A stretch of 16,986 nucleotides of DNA, from contig JAZSPG010000001.1 of assembly GCA_045537295.1 (NCBI GenBank), positions 1 to 16,986 on the forward strand, given 5' to 3'. Shown in pieces: positions 1-5,571 of the stretch (its first letter is position 1; every line of letters begins with the position of its first letter). This DNA is from Scatosoma sp045537295 (GTDB lineage Bacteria; Bacillota; Clostridia; Christensenellales; Borkfalkiaceae). A program made the translations under genes and the position numbers. The notes under the pieces are model-generated. The model was not told the origin of the DNA, did not search any database, and was given only the letters and a program-made list of their open reading frames with translations.

Positions 1-537
1 TGCGAGGTGTGCGGGGGGAAGAGATACAACCGCGAAACCTTAGAGGTTAAATACAAAGGCAAGAGCATTTCGGACGTTTTAGAAATGACGGTAGAGGAGG
101 CGTGCGAGTTCTTCCAGCCTATCCCCGCGATTTACAATAAAATAAAAACGCTCAACGAAGTGGGCTTGGGGTATATTCGTTTGGGTCAAAGCTCTACCAC
201 CCTTTCAGGCGGAGAGGCGCAACGCGTCAAACTCGCCACCGAGCTTTCCAAGCGTTCAACGGGCAAAACCTTGTATATTTTAGACGAACCGACGACGGGT
301 TTGCATAGCTACGACGTGGACAAGCTGATTAAAATTTTGTTACGGCTTCGAGAGGGCGGGAATACCGTTTTGGTGATTGAGCATAACTTGGATATTATCA
401 AAACCGCCGATTATATTATCGATTTAGGCCCAGAAGGCGGGAACGGCGGAGGCGAAATCGTGTGCGAGGGTACACCCGAACAAGTCGCCCAGCACCCGCA
501 AAGCTACACGGGCAAATTCCTAAAAACCGTACTGTAA
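1..537 (+). CDS. uvrA: UvrABC excinuclease subunit A, C-terminal 178 residues (5' truncated by window edge)
   Basis: This is the C-terminal end of UvrA, the ATP-dependent damage-recognition subunit of nucleotide excision repair, which loads UvrB on damaged DNA in the cytoplasm. The open frame runs in from base 1 with no start codon, so the gene is cut by the window edge. Visible residues begin with CEVC (1-4), a Cys pair of the C-terminal zinc finger, followed by the family stretch GKRYNRETLEVKYKGK. Next come the ABC signature LSGGEAQRVKLA (from about 68), the Walker B motif LYILDEPTTGLH (about 91-102) and the switch-histidine region VLVIEHN. The end, SYTGKFLKTVL, matches the usual UvrA C-terminus, so the 3' end is complete. 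A hairpin terminator follows at once. Identification is very secure; nothing is broken in the visible part. Confidence 0.97.
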   Translation, partial: CEVCGGKRYNRETLEVKYKGKSISDVLEMTVEEACEFFQPIPAIYNKIKTLNEVGLGYIRLGQSSTTLSGGEAQRVKLATELSKRSTGKTLYILDEPTTGLHSYDVDKLIKILLRLREGGNTVLVIEHNLDIIKTADYIIDLGPEGGNGGGEIVCEGTPEQVAQHPQSYTGKFLKTVL

Positions 538-542
538 ACAAA

Positions 543-573
543 AAAACGGCGTTTCTAAACGAAACGCCGTTTT
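543..573. terminator. Bidirectional intrinsic terminator between uvrA and the lipoprotein gene
   Basis: A perfect inverted repeat: arm 543-555 (AAAACGGCGTTTC), loop TAAAC, arm 561-573. The arms end in A/T runs, so a U-tract is produced on both strands. It lies between two convergent genes (uvrA ending at 537, lipoprotein ending at 587) and can serve both. Confidence 0.9.
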
Positions 574-586
574 CTATATCAACTTT

Positions 587-1021
587 TTATTTTTCAAGCA
601 CAATCGTCATTGCGTCGCCAAAGTCAACGTCAATAGTCAACGTCTTTCCGTCTTTCTTTGCGATATATTCAACTTCGCTATCACCTTCAGCATAAAAATA
701 AGCCTCGTCGTCAACGTTAACCCAACGGTAAACGTAAACTTCGGTTTCTTCGTCAATTTCGCCGTTGCCCTCTTCTTCATACATGCAAATACGAACGATT
801 GCTTTTTCTTCGTCTATTGTTACGGTGACAAAATCTTCCGTAAGGCGCATACCCTCAAATTTATCCCCGACCTCAAACGAAAACTCCGTTCCGTGCTCTT
901 CAACTTTCAGCTCCTTAAATTTGTACGTGCCTTCGTAGCTCTTAGCGCCTTTACAGCCACTAAATAAAAGGCAACAACAAGCAAGCGCAAAAGTTAAAAT
1001 GATAAGTAACAGTCTTTTCAT
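587..1021 (-). CDS. Small acidic lipoprotein of unknown function
   Basis: A 144-residue protein with a classical lipoprotein signal: MKRLLL, a hydrophobic stretch to about residue 20, then the lipobox FSGC with the acceptor Cys at 23. After cleavage it should be anchored to the outer face of the cytoplasmic membrane. The mature part is rich in Glu/Asp and has alternating beta-strand-like segments (TYKFKELKVEEHG, DFVTVTIDEEKAIVRICMYEEE, KTLTIDVDFGDAMTIVLEK). This suggests a small beta-barrel or lipocalin-like fold, but that is inference and I recognise no named family. The ATG is supported by GGAGG at 1028-1032 (read on the minus strand), six to seven bases upstream. The gene is divergent from an XRE regulator and its promoter lies in that regulator's probable operator. 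It appears to be monocistronic, ending at the terminator shared with uvrA. Confidence 0.85.
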   Translation of the reverse strand: MKRLLLIILTFALACCCLLFSGCKGAKSYEGTYKFKELKVEEHGTEFSFEVGDKFEGMRLTEDFVTVTIDEEKAIVRICMYEEEGNGEIDEETEVYVYRWVNVDDEAYFYAEGDSEVEYIAKKDGKTLTIDVDFGDAMTIVLEK

Positions 1022-1054
1022 AAAAAACCTCCATAAAGTAAATACTGTACGTAT

Positions 1055-1083
1055 ATTATATCAAGTCTTATAATACTTGTCAA
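1055..1083 (-). promoter_or_regulatory. Consensus promoter of the lipoprotein gene
   Basis: Read on the minus strand: -35 TTGACA at 1083-1078, a 17-nt spacer, and -10 TATAAT at 1060-1055, preceded by TGA (extended -10). Transcription should start near 1048, giving a leader of about 27 nt that contains the GGAGG site. Every element matches the sigma-A consensus, so without a repressor this promoter should be very strong. Confidence 0.85.
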
Positions 1084-1097
1084 GTATTTTTAGACTT
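1063..1097. promoter_or_regulatory. 35-bp imperfect palindrome, probable operator of the XRE regulator
   Basis: Left arm 1063-1079 and right arm 1081-1097 flank a single central T at 1080. The arms agree at 15 of 17 positions; the outer six (AAGTCT) and inner eight (AATACTTG) are identical as inverted repeats. The palindrome covers the whole -35 box of the lipoprotein promoter and ends six bases before the TG of the XRE gene's own extended -10. Such a site between a divergent XRE regulator and its neighbour usually binds that regulator. That it does so here is inference. Confidence 0.7.
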
Positions 1098-1102
1098 AAA
1101 AT

Positions 1103-1111
1103 TGCTATAAT
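1103..1111 (+). promoter_or_regulatory. Extended -10 promoter of the XRE gene, predicted leaderless start
   Basis: TG at 1103-1104, one base, then TATAAT at 1106-1111. No good -35 lies at 16-19 nt; the nearest, TTGTCA at 1077-1082, is 23 nt away. The hexamer ends six bases before the ATG at 1118, so the expected +1 is the A of the start codon. No Shine-Dalgarno sequence precedes the ATG. Confidence 0.7.
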
Positions 1112-1117
1112 ATAGAT

Positions 1118-1318
1118 ATGAAATTTCGAGAACGGATAAAAGAATTGCGTACACAAAGAAATATGAGCCAAATGGATTTAGCGGTAGCGACGGGGATAAG
1201 CCAATCGGCGATAGCCAAGTGGGAGCTTGGAAAAACCGAACCGACGGCAACGGCGATTATCACGCTTTCGCGTTTTTTTGGGGAAACTACCGATTATTTA
1301 TTAGGGGAAAGCGATTAA
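1118..1318 (+). CDS. XRE-family (Cro/cI-type) helix-turn-helix transcriptional regulator
   Basis: A 66-residue protein that consists of one XRE/Cro-cI DNA-binding domain. The core is the HTH around residues 16-37 (MSQMDLAVATGISQSAIAKWELG), with the typical SQxxLA start of helix 2 and the WE at the end of helix 3. The family phrase GKTEPTATAIITLSRFFGETTDYLLG follows. No dimerisation or sensor domain is present, so any signal must act through another protein or through concentration. The ATG is the first codon after a TATAAT box only six bases away and no ribosome-binding site is seen. The mRNA is therefore probably leaderless. It is divergent from the lipoprotein gene, and a near-perfect palindrome overlaps both promoters. 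Autoregulation and repression of the lipoprotein are the natural reading, but are inferred. A terminator follows at 1349-1376. Confidence 0.9.
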   Translation: MKFRERIKELRTQRNMSQMDLAVATGISQSAIAKWELGKTEPTATAIITLSRFFGETTDYLLGESD

Positions 1319-1348
1319 ACTTGCCATAAAAATAAAAAAGTGAAAAAG

Positions 1349-1376
1349 AAGAGGAAACCGAAATCGGTTTCCTCTT
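1349..1376. terminator. Bidirectional intrinsic terminator after XRE gene and TraX-family gene
   Basis: A 13-bp perfect stem, AAGAGGAAACCGA (1349-1361) and 1364-1376, with only AA between the arms. The plus side is followed by TTTGTT and the minus side by a run rich in T (complement of AAAAAG). It separates two convergent genes. Confidence 0.85.
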
Positions 1377-1384
1377 TGTTCTAT

Positions 1385-2155
1385 TTACCATATATAAATA
1401 AATAGCCAAATGCCTTCTAATAGAACGAGATGTAGGGGATAGAACAGGTAGAAAAAATACTTAGTTTTCCACTTTCCTTTCTCACCGTTATAGAGTAGCA
1501 AAATTAAAATTGCGCCCAGAGCGAAAAAGGGCAGGGTGGCGGGTAAATGGTCGAGTGCAACCCCTAAAAGTCCCAACCCCAAACACAAAACGCGTAAAGG
1601 TAAACAATCGAGTTTTTTCAAAACGGCGGGGGCAGGTATTTGATGAAAGTCGAAAAGACTTGCGAACACGGGCGTCATACACCCCCAAACCCCGTAATCG
1701 ACGGCGAAGTCCTCGTTAAACTTGTTTAGATTGCAAATACAGGAGGTAAGGACGATAGCGCCGATAAAAAGCGCAACGGAAAGTGCCTGCGCGGACGGTT
1801 TTGCGTTCTCAAAAATTTGCTTTTTCATAAATTGCATTGCATAAATGCAAAGGGTGGCAAGCGAAAAAGTCACGAGAATACTCATATACAAACTGCCGTC
1901 GAAAAAATAATACACCGTTTGGCAAATCACTGCCAGTGCAAACAAAAGCAAAAAATGCTTGGTCTTATTGCGCGTATACCTACACCCCTCGGAGAGCGCG
2001 AACGCAAAAAGAGGCATAGACAGCCTGCCGAGTATCCGCCAAATCATTTGACGGGGAAAAAACAGCATACCGATATGGTCGATAACCATTAAAAACGCGC
2101 CCAAAAACTTTAAGCCGTTCGCGTTGAGAAAGGGTAATTTTTTCAGTGCCGACAT
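1385..2155 (-). CDS. TraX-family polytopic membrane protein
   Basis: A 256-residue integral membrane protein with about seven hydrophobic segments. It carries the TraX-family pattern: LNANGLKFLGAFLMVIDHIG near the N-terminus (Asp-His at 26-27), then RILGRLSMPLFAFALSEG followed by RYTRNKTKHFL, and a late YPLHLVLLEGIW. TraX was named for F-plasmid pilin N-acetylation, and the fold resembles acyltransferase-3-type membrane enzymes. Chromosomal Firmicute members occur without any conjugation genes, as here, and their substrate is unknown. Acetylation of a surface molecule is a guess. It is the last gene of a three-gene minus-strand operon, four bases behind the preceding stop. AAGGGTG, inside the end of the upstream gene, is a moderate ribosome-binding site. 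The shared terminator lies just downstream. Confidence 0.85.
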   Translation of the reverse strand: MSALKKLPFLNANGLKFLGAFLMVIDHIGMLFFPRQMIWRILGRLSMPLFAFALSEGCRYTRNKTKHFLLLFALAVICQTVYYFFDGSLYMSILVTFSLATLCIYAMQFMKKQIFENAKPSAQALSVALFIGAIVLTSCICNLNKFNEDFAVDYGVWGCMTPVFASLFDFHQIPAPAVLKKLDCLPLRVLCLGLGLLGVALDHLPATLPFFALGAILILLLYNGEKGKWKTKYFFYLFYPLHLVLLEGIWLFIYIW

Positions 2156-2159
2156 ACCG

Positions 2160-2915
2160 TTATTTCACCCTTTTCCCGTGTTTTTTCTTAGGGGCGGGTT
2201 GCTCGTCTTGTTCTTCTATCAACGGAACGGTCGGTTGATTTTTCGCGAGTTTCGCCTGTTTTTTATCTATTTTCGCTTGGCGTTTTTGCTGTTTCGCCTG
2301 TGCTTTGCGTTCCTCTTTTTCCTGCGCCCGTTCTGCGCGTGTTTGGGCTACCTTTTCGTCCAACCACCTGCGTTGTTTGGTGGGCGGTAACGGTTCTTTG
2401 ACTTCCTCGCCTTTTAAGCGTTTGAAAAAGTTACCAACCTTAGAAAAACCCTCGAAATCCGCTTTCACGCCCTCTAAAATGAACTCGAACCGACTGACGA
2501 GGAAATAAGTAATCAGCTCGAACACGATACCCAGCACCCAACCGACAATCATCAGTGCGGTTAAAATGACGGACAGGGTGTCCACGCTTTGCGTCGTCGC
2601 GTACACGGTATAGGTCATTAACCCGATAGGGTACAGTTTAATCACCCGTTTGGACCAAGTATACACCTGCTTAACGCGCTTATTCGCTTGCTTACTCGGC
2701 TCAAATTTTCCGATTTTCATACAAACGCTAAACGCGAAAAACGCAACTGACAAACCGAGCAAAACGAGATTTACCCATAAAATCCCCGTGCCTTTGAGTA
2801 GCGCGTATACCAAATATAACATATAAAAAATTTGCGTAGCGAACTGAAAAAGCGCAACCAGCGCGTTAAAATCCGACTTAATTTTTTGTATCACCGTTTT
2901 CGTGTAATCTAACAT
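2160..2915 (-). CDS. Unknown four-helix membrane protein with a highly charged C-terminal tail
   Basis: A 251-residue protein I do not recognise. Four hydrophobic segments can be seen, at about 18-40, 45-66, 92-113 and 116-140. Helices 2 and 3 are separated by a basic loop (KIGKFEPSKQANKRVKQ). From about residue 160 the chain is soluble and dominated by Lys, Arg, Gln, Glu and Ala, for example EKEERKAQAKQQKRQAKIDK at about 200-219. It should form a long charged helix or coiled coil and ends in a basic KKKHGKRVK. The tail is probably cytoplasmic and could bind RNA, ribosomes or membrane lipid; that is inference. AAGGAG at about 2923-2928 supports the ATG. The stop codon of the upstream methyltransferase is only 3 nt away, so translation is likely coupled. 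Confidence 0.75.
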   Translation of the reverse strand: MLDYTKTVIQKIKSDFNALVALFQFATQIFYMLYLVYALLKGTGILWVNLVLLGLSVAFFAFSVCMKIGKFEPSKQANKRVKQVYTWSKRVIKLYPIGLMTYTVYATTQSVDTLSVILTALMIVGWVLGIVFELITYFLVSRFEFILEGVKADFEGFSKVGNFFKRLKGEEVKEPLPPTKQRRWLDEKVAQTRAERAQEKEERKAQAKQQKRQAKIDKKQAKLAKNQPTVPLIEEQDEQPAPKKKHGKRVK

Positions 2916-2918
2916 ATC

Positions 2919-4073
2919 CTACTCCTTGTCCTGTGTTTTGGGCGGAGCGCCGTAATAGGCGTACAAACCGCATAATAAATTCGCGTTATATAATTTTTTC
3001 TTCTTATCCGCCGATTTTCCGAAATACCGTTCAAACTGAGGTAATGCGGTCAAAATATATGCATTCCAGTCGGGCAGAGCGCGGAACGCCTTGCCAAACT
3101 CGCGCATCAGCGCTTGCGTTTGTGTTTCGCTCAACAACCGTTCGCCGTAAGGGGGATTGCAAACAAGCACGCCGTATTTTTTCTCGCTGACAAATTTCCG
3201 CGCGTCCGCAACTTCAAAGCGTACAACCTTGTCCACGCCCGCTTGTTTCGCGTGGTATTTCGCGATAGAAATGGCGTCTTTGCTAATATCCGCACCGTAG
3301 ATATCCGGTTTCGCGTTACGGATAATACAATCTTCCGCTTCTTCGCGCGCGCGATTTGCAACGCCTTGCGGTGCGCACGCCCACGCCTCGAAATCAAACC
3401 GCCGTTTAAGCCCTGGCGCAATCCGTAGTGCTTTCATACCCGCCTCGATAGGCAAAGTCCCGCTCCCGCAAAAAATATCCGCGAACGGTTTTTGCATATC
3501 TTTTTCGGGGTTATAAAAAGTCGAATCGATAATCCCCGAGGCAAGCGTTTCCTTTAACGGCGCGCTGTACGCAAGCGAACGGTAACCTCTCTTATGCAAC
3601 CCCTCGCCCGAGGTATCCAAGGTAATCGTCACCTCGTCCTTAAAAATAGAAACGCCGATAATCGACCGCGCACCCGATTCCGTAAAGGTTTTCCTGCCCG
3701 TTTTTATTTTATCCGACAGCCTGCGAATGACCGCTTTTTTAGCAACGCCCCCCGAGGCTTTTATTGCAATTAGCGTACTTTGCACGCTTTTGCCGTCCAT
3801 TAAAATTTTCGAATCGAGGGTGAGGTAGTTTTCCCAAGGAATATTATACACGCCCTCGTACAAATCGTCGAAGGTAACGGCGCGAAAGCGCGCCAAGCGG
3901 ATAAGCACCCGCTCACCGCTTCTTAAAAATATATTCAGCCTCGCAATATCCTGCCACTCGCCCGAAAGCTCAATCCGCCCGTTTGTAGCGGGTGCTTTGT
4001 CATAGCCGAGCGAAAAAAGTTGGCGTTTTACAATTTGTTCCTGCCCGAAGGCAACGGGGATAAGTAGTTCCAT
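2919..4073 (-). CDS. THUMP-domain class I SAM-dependent RNA methyltransferase (RlmL/YpsC-like)
   Basis: A 384-residue enzyme of the THUMP plus UPF0020 methyltransferase group, which methylates a guanine in RNA (RlmL N-terminal-half/YpsC relatives act on 23S rRNA m2G). The N-terminus MELLIPVAFGQEQIVKRQL is typical of the family. It is followed by a THUMP region (about 50-160), HKRGYR (about 160-165), the SAM-binding DIFCGSGTLPIEA (from about 199) and the catalytic NPPYGERL (about 306-313). A longer frame opens 39 bases upstream at a TTG (4112), but that TTG is part of the -35 TTGACA of this gene's own promoter and cannot be transcribed. The ATG at 4073 is therefore chosen. The predicted leader is only 3-4 nt with no Shine-Dalgarno. 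It is the first gene of the operon with the four-helix protein and the TraX-like gene. The exact target base is unknown. Confidence 0.88.
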   Translation of the reverse strand: MELLIPVAFGQEQIVKRQLFSLGYDKAPATNGRIELSGEWQDIARLNIFLRSGERVLIRLARFRAVTFDDLYEGVYNIPWENYLTLDSKILMDGKSVQSTLIAIKASGGVAKKAVIRRLSDKIKTGRKTFTESGARSIIGVSIFKDEVTITLDTSGEGLHKRGYRSLAYSAPLKETLASGIIDSTFYNPEKDMQKPFADIFCGSGTLPIEAGMKALRIAPGLKRRFDFEAWACAPQGVANRAREEAEDCIIRNAKPDIYGADISKDAISIAKYHAKQAGVDKVVRFEVADARKFVSEKKYGVLVCNPPYGERLLSETQTQALMREFGKAFRALPDWNAYILTALPQFERYFGKSADKKKKLYNANLLCGLYAYYGAPPKTQDKE

Positions 4074-4083
4074 AACAAATCTA

Positions 4084-4112
4084 ATTATAAAGCCAAACCG
4101 TTCTTTTGTCAA
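4084..4112 (-). promoter_or_regulatory. Consensus promoter of the methyltransferase operon, near-leaderless
   Basis: Minus strand: -35 TTGACA at 4112-4107, a 17-nt spacer, -10 TATAAT at 4089-4084. Expected +1 is 4076-4077, only 3-4 nt before the ATG at 4073. Confidence 0.8.
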
Positions 4113-4141
4113 GCGTAACGACCTTTTTTATCGAAAACGGG

Positions 4142-4171
4142 TTGACAAACGCTTATAAATAAGCGTATAAT
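4142..4171 (+). promoter_or_regulatory. Consensus promoter of queH, predicted leaderless start
   Basis: -35 TTGACA at 4142-4147, an 18-nt spacer, -10 TATAAT at 4166-4171. The sequence from the -10 to the start codon (TATAATATAGCTATG) differs by one base from that in front of the XRE gene. Expected +1 is the A of the ATG at 4178, and no ribosome-binding site is present. Confidence 0.8.
4150..4165. repeat. Perfect 7-bp dyad in the spacer of the queH promoter, possible operator
   Basis: CGCTTAT (4150-4156), AA, ATAAGCG (4159-4165) is a perfect inverted repeat that fills the spacer between the -35 and -10 boxes of queH. A repressor bound there would block RNA polymerase. The dyad may also be a chance AT-rich palindrome; no regulator is identified. 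Confidence 0.45.
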
Positions 4172-4177
4172 ATAGCT

Positions 4178-4765
4178 ATGAAACGCAATTACGAACGCGA
4201 AATGCAGGAACTGCTAACCAAAATACAGGACGGAACGCCGTTGCTTTTGCATAGCTGTTGTGCGCCCTGTTCCTCTGCCTGCTTAGAACGCTTAAAGGAC
4301 AAATTCAAAATCACCGTATTGTATTACAACCCGAATATCGACGAGGACGAGGAATACGAAAAACGCAAAGCCGAGCAAATCCGCTTTTTAACGCAAACCG
4401 GCTGGGCGGAAATTTTAGACTGCGACCACGACAAATCTTCGTTTGAAAAAATCGCTTTGGGTTTAGAAAATGAAAAGGAACGCGGAACACGCTGTTACGC
4501 GTGCTATTTCTTACGCCTTGAAAAAACGGCGCAGGTTGCCAAGGCAAACGGTTTTGACTGGTTTTGCACGACGCTTTCGCTAAGCCCGCACAAAAACGCC
4601 GACTGGCTCAACGAAATCGGCGAAAAGGTAGGGGGCAGGTATGAGGTGAACTACCTAATTTCCGATTTTAAGAAAAAGGGCGGATATCCCCGTTCGATAC
4701 AGCTTTCTAACGAATACGGACTGTATCGACAAGATTTTTGCGGTTGCAAATATTCGAAAAGATAA
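4178..4765 (+). CDS. queH: Epoxyqueuosine reductase QueH
   Basis: A 195-residue cytoplasmic enzyme of the QueH (formerly DUF208) family. It performs the last step of queuosine synthesis, reduction of epoxyqueuosine to queuosine in the anticodon wobble position of GUN tRNAs, as the non-homologous replacement of QueG. Diagnostic features are LLLHSCCAPCSSACLERL with Cys 27, 28 and 31, YYNPNI with following acidic residues (49-60), the second Cys pair in RCYACY (106 and 109), and the C-terminal DFCGCKYS with Cys 188 and 190. These cysteines hold the iron-sulfur cluster and metal of the family. LSLSPHKN and QLSNEYGLYRQDFCG are also typical. The gene is monocistronic, with its own promoter and terminator. 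Other queuosine genes are not in the window. The start is fixed by the first ATG after the -10 box. Confidence 0.95.
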   Translation: MKRNYEREMQELLTKIQDGTPLLLHSCCAPCSSACLERLKDKFKITVLYYNPNIDEDEEYEKRKAEQIRFLTQTGWAEILDCDHDKSSFEKIALGLENEKERGTRCYACYFLRLEKTAQVAKANGFDWFCTTLSLSPHKNADWLNEIGEKVGGRYEVNYLISDFKKKGGYPRSIQLSNEYGLYRQDFCGCKYSKR

Positions 4766-4768
4766 ACA

Positions 4769-4798
4769 AAAAAACGGCTTAAAACTAAGCCGTTTTTT
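4769..4798. terminator. Bidirectional terminator between queH and the PII-like operon
   Basis: Arm 4769-4781 (A-run then CGGCTTA), loop AAAC, arm 4786-4798 (TAAGCCG then a T-run). It has a perfect stem with A/T runs on both sides, between two convergent transcription units. Confidence 0.92.
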
Positions 4799-4813
4799 AT
4801 TTACAAAATAGCT

Positions 4814-5152
4814 TTATTCTTCGGTTTGTTGCGGAGCAGGGGAAATACCTACCACGCCGTCCACGGGCATAGAAAAGGCGATACCTTGTCCCGCGCTGTT
4901 CAAACCGACCTCATTATACAACGCGTGTAAAATGGCGTCCTTTTTATGCGAGGCGACGACAATCATCACGATTTCCTTTTCCGCCTGCACGGAAATACCG
5001 AAAAACTTTTCCGCCTCTTTTCCTGCGGTACCGCGCGCGTTAAACACCGTACCGCCCCGTGCGCCGAACTTTTTCGCGCTGTCCATAACCGCCTCGCTGT
5101 ACCCGCTGTTTACGATACAAAAAATAGCCTCGTGCGTGAATTTTGCGCTCAT
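4814..5152 (-). CDS. PII-like signalling protein (short, second of a pair)
   Basis: A 112-residue protein of the PII (GlnB-like) superfamily, whose members are small cytoplasmic trimers that bind nucleotides and act on transporters or enzymes. Visible are a first strand-helix unit (HEAIFCIVNSGYSEAVMDSA), a Gly-rich segment GARGGTVFNARGTAG (30-44) where the T-loop should be, then EIVMIVVASHKKDAILHAL (60-78). The GQGIAFSMPVDGVVGI segment (88-103) corresponds to the C-terminal GDGKIF...PV strand of classical GlnB. The GlnB uridylylation Tyr motif is not recognisable, so it is PII-like rather than a true GlnB/GlnK. It is the last gene of the DUF1538 operon. Its ATG overlaps the stop of the other PII-like gene by four bases (ATGA), with AAGGAGG in front. 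It probably senses a small ligand for the DUF1538 protein; the ligand is unknown. Confidence 0.82.
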   Translation of the reverse strand: MSAKFTHEAIFCIVNSGYSEAVMDSAKKFGARGGTVFNARGTAGKEAEKFFGISVQAEKEIVMIVVASHKKDAILHALYNEVGLNSAGQGIAFSMPVDGVVGISPAPQQTEE

Positions 5153-5556
5153 TTTACTTCCTCCTTTACGCTTTTGTTGTTGCTTAAAAACCGATATATC
5201 GCCACGCCGATAACGCTGGTCAACGGCGTTGTAAAGGCAATACCTTTCCCGCCCCGAAGGGAATGGAATTTATCCTCTAAGGCGTGTAAAATTTCTTCTG
5301 CTCTTTCCTCTCGAATGACGCTAAAAATTACGCTCTTATCGCTGTCTTCCAAACCCAAGAGGTGTAAGGTTTCGGATTTTGCCGTACCCTGCGCGGGCGT
5401 GCTAAGTTGAAAATTTGCCTCAAACCCGCCGATAAAATCGATAAAAAATTCCGTCTTGTTGCGGTTGACGACGGTGACTAAAAGTTTGAGCTTTTTCACG
5501 TCCGAAACGGCGGTTTTTTCTTTTTTGGTTTTGCGTAATTTACTCGTTAAAGCCAT
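5149..5556 (-). CDS. PII-like signalling protein (long, first of a pair)
   Basis: A 135-residue protein related to the following PII-like gene. Both share GTA(G/K) at the loop (57-60 here), a hydrophobic strand before ILHAL (89-93 here), and G(Q/K)GIAF..P...V.G near the end (103-117 here). It differs by a Lys-rich N-terminal extension (SKLRKTKKEKT, 5-15), a central loop STPAQGTAKSETLHLLGLED, and a longer C-terminal tail after GVAIYRF ending in KEEVK. The two proteins are therefore old paralogues rather than a recent copy. They may form a heterotrimer or serve as two separate sensors. The start is supported by AAGGGGG at 5561-5567. It is 15 bases behind the DUF1538 gene and overlaps the next gene by four bases. 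The function is inferred from the fold and neighbourhood only. Confidence 0.75.
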   Translation of the reverse strand: MALTSKLRKTKKEKTAVSDVKKLKLLVTVVNRNKTEFFIDFIGGFEANFQLSTPAQGTAKSETLHLLGLEDSDKSVIFSVIREERAEEILHALEDKFHSLRGGKGIAFTTPLTSVIGVAIYRFLSNNKSVKEEVK

Positions 5557-5571
5557 ACCTGCCCCCTTGAT

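Noticed and set aside
1385..2155. TraX-like gene as evidence for a conjugative element
   Set aside because: No relaxase, type IV secretion, integrase or att repeat is present. Chromosomal TraX-family proteins are common in Firmicutes.
4074..4112. N-terminal extension of the methyltransferase from TTG 4112
   Set aside because: The TTG is the -35 box of the gene's own promoter and the -10 lies within the extension, so it would not be transcribed. MELLIPVAFGQE is the normal family N-terminus.
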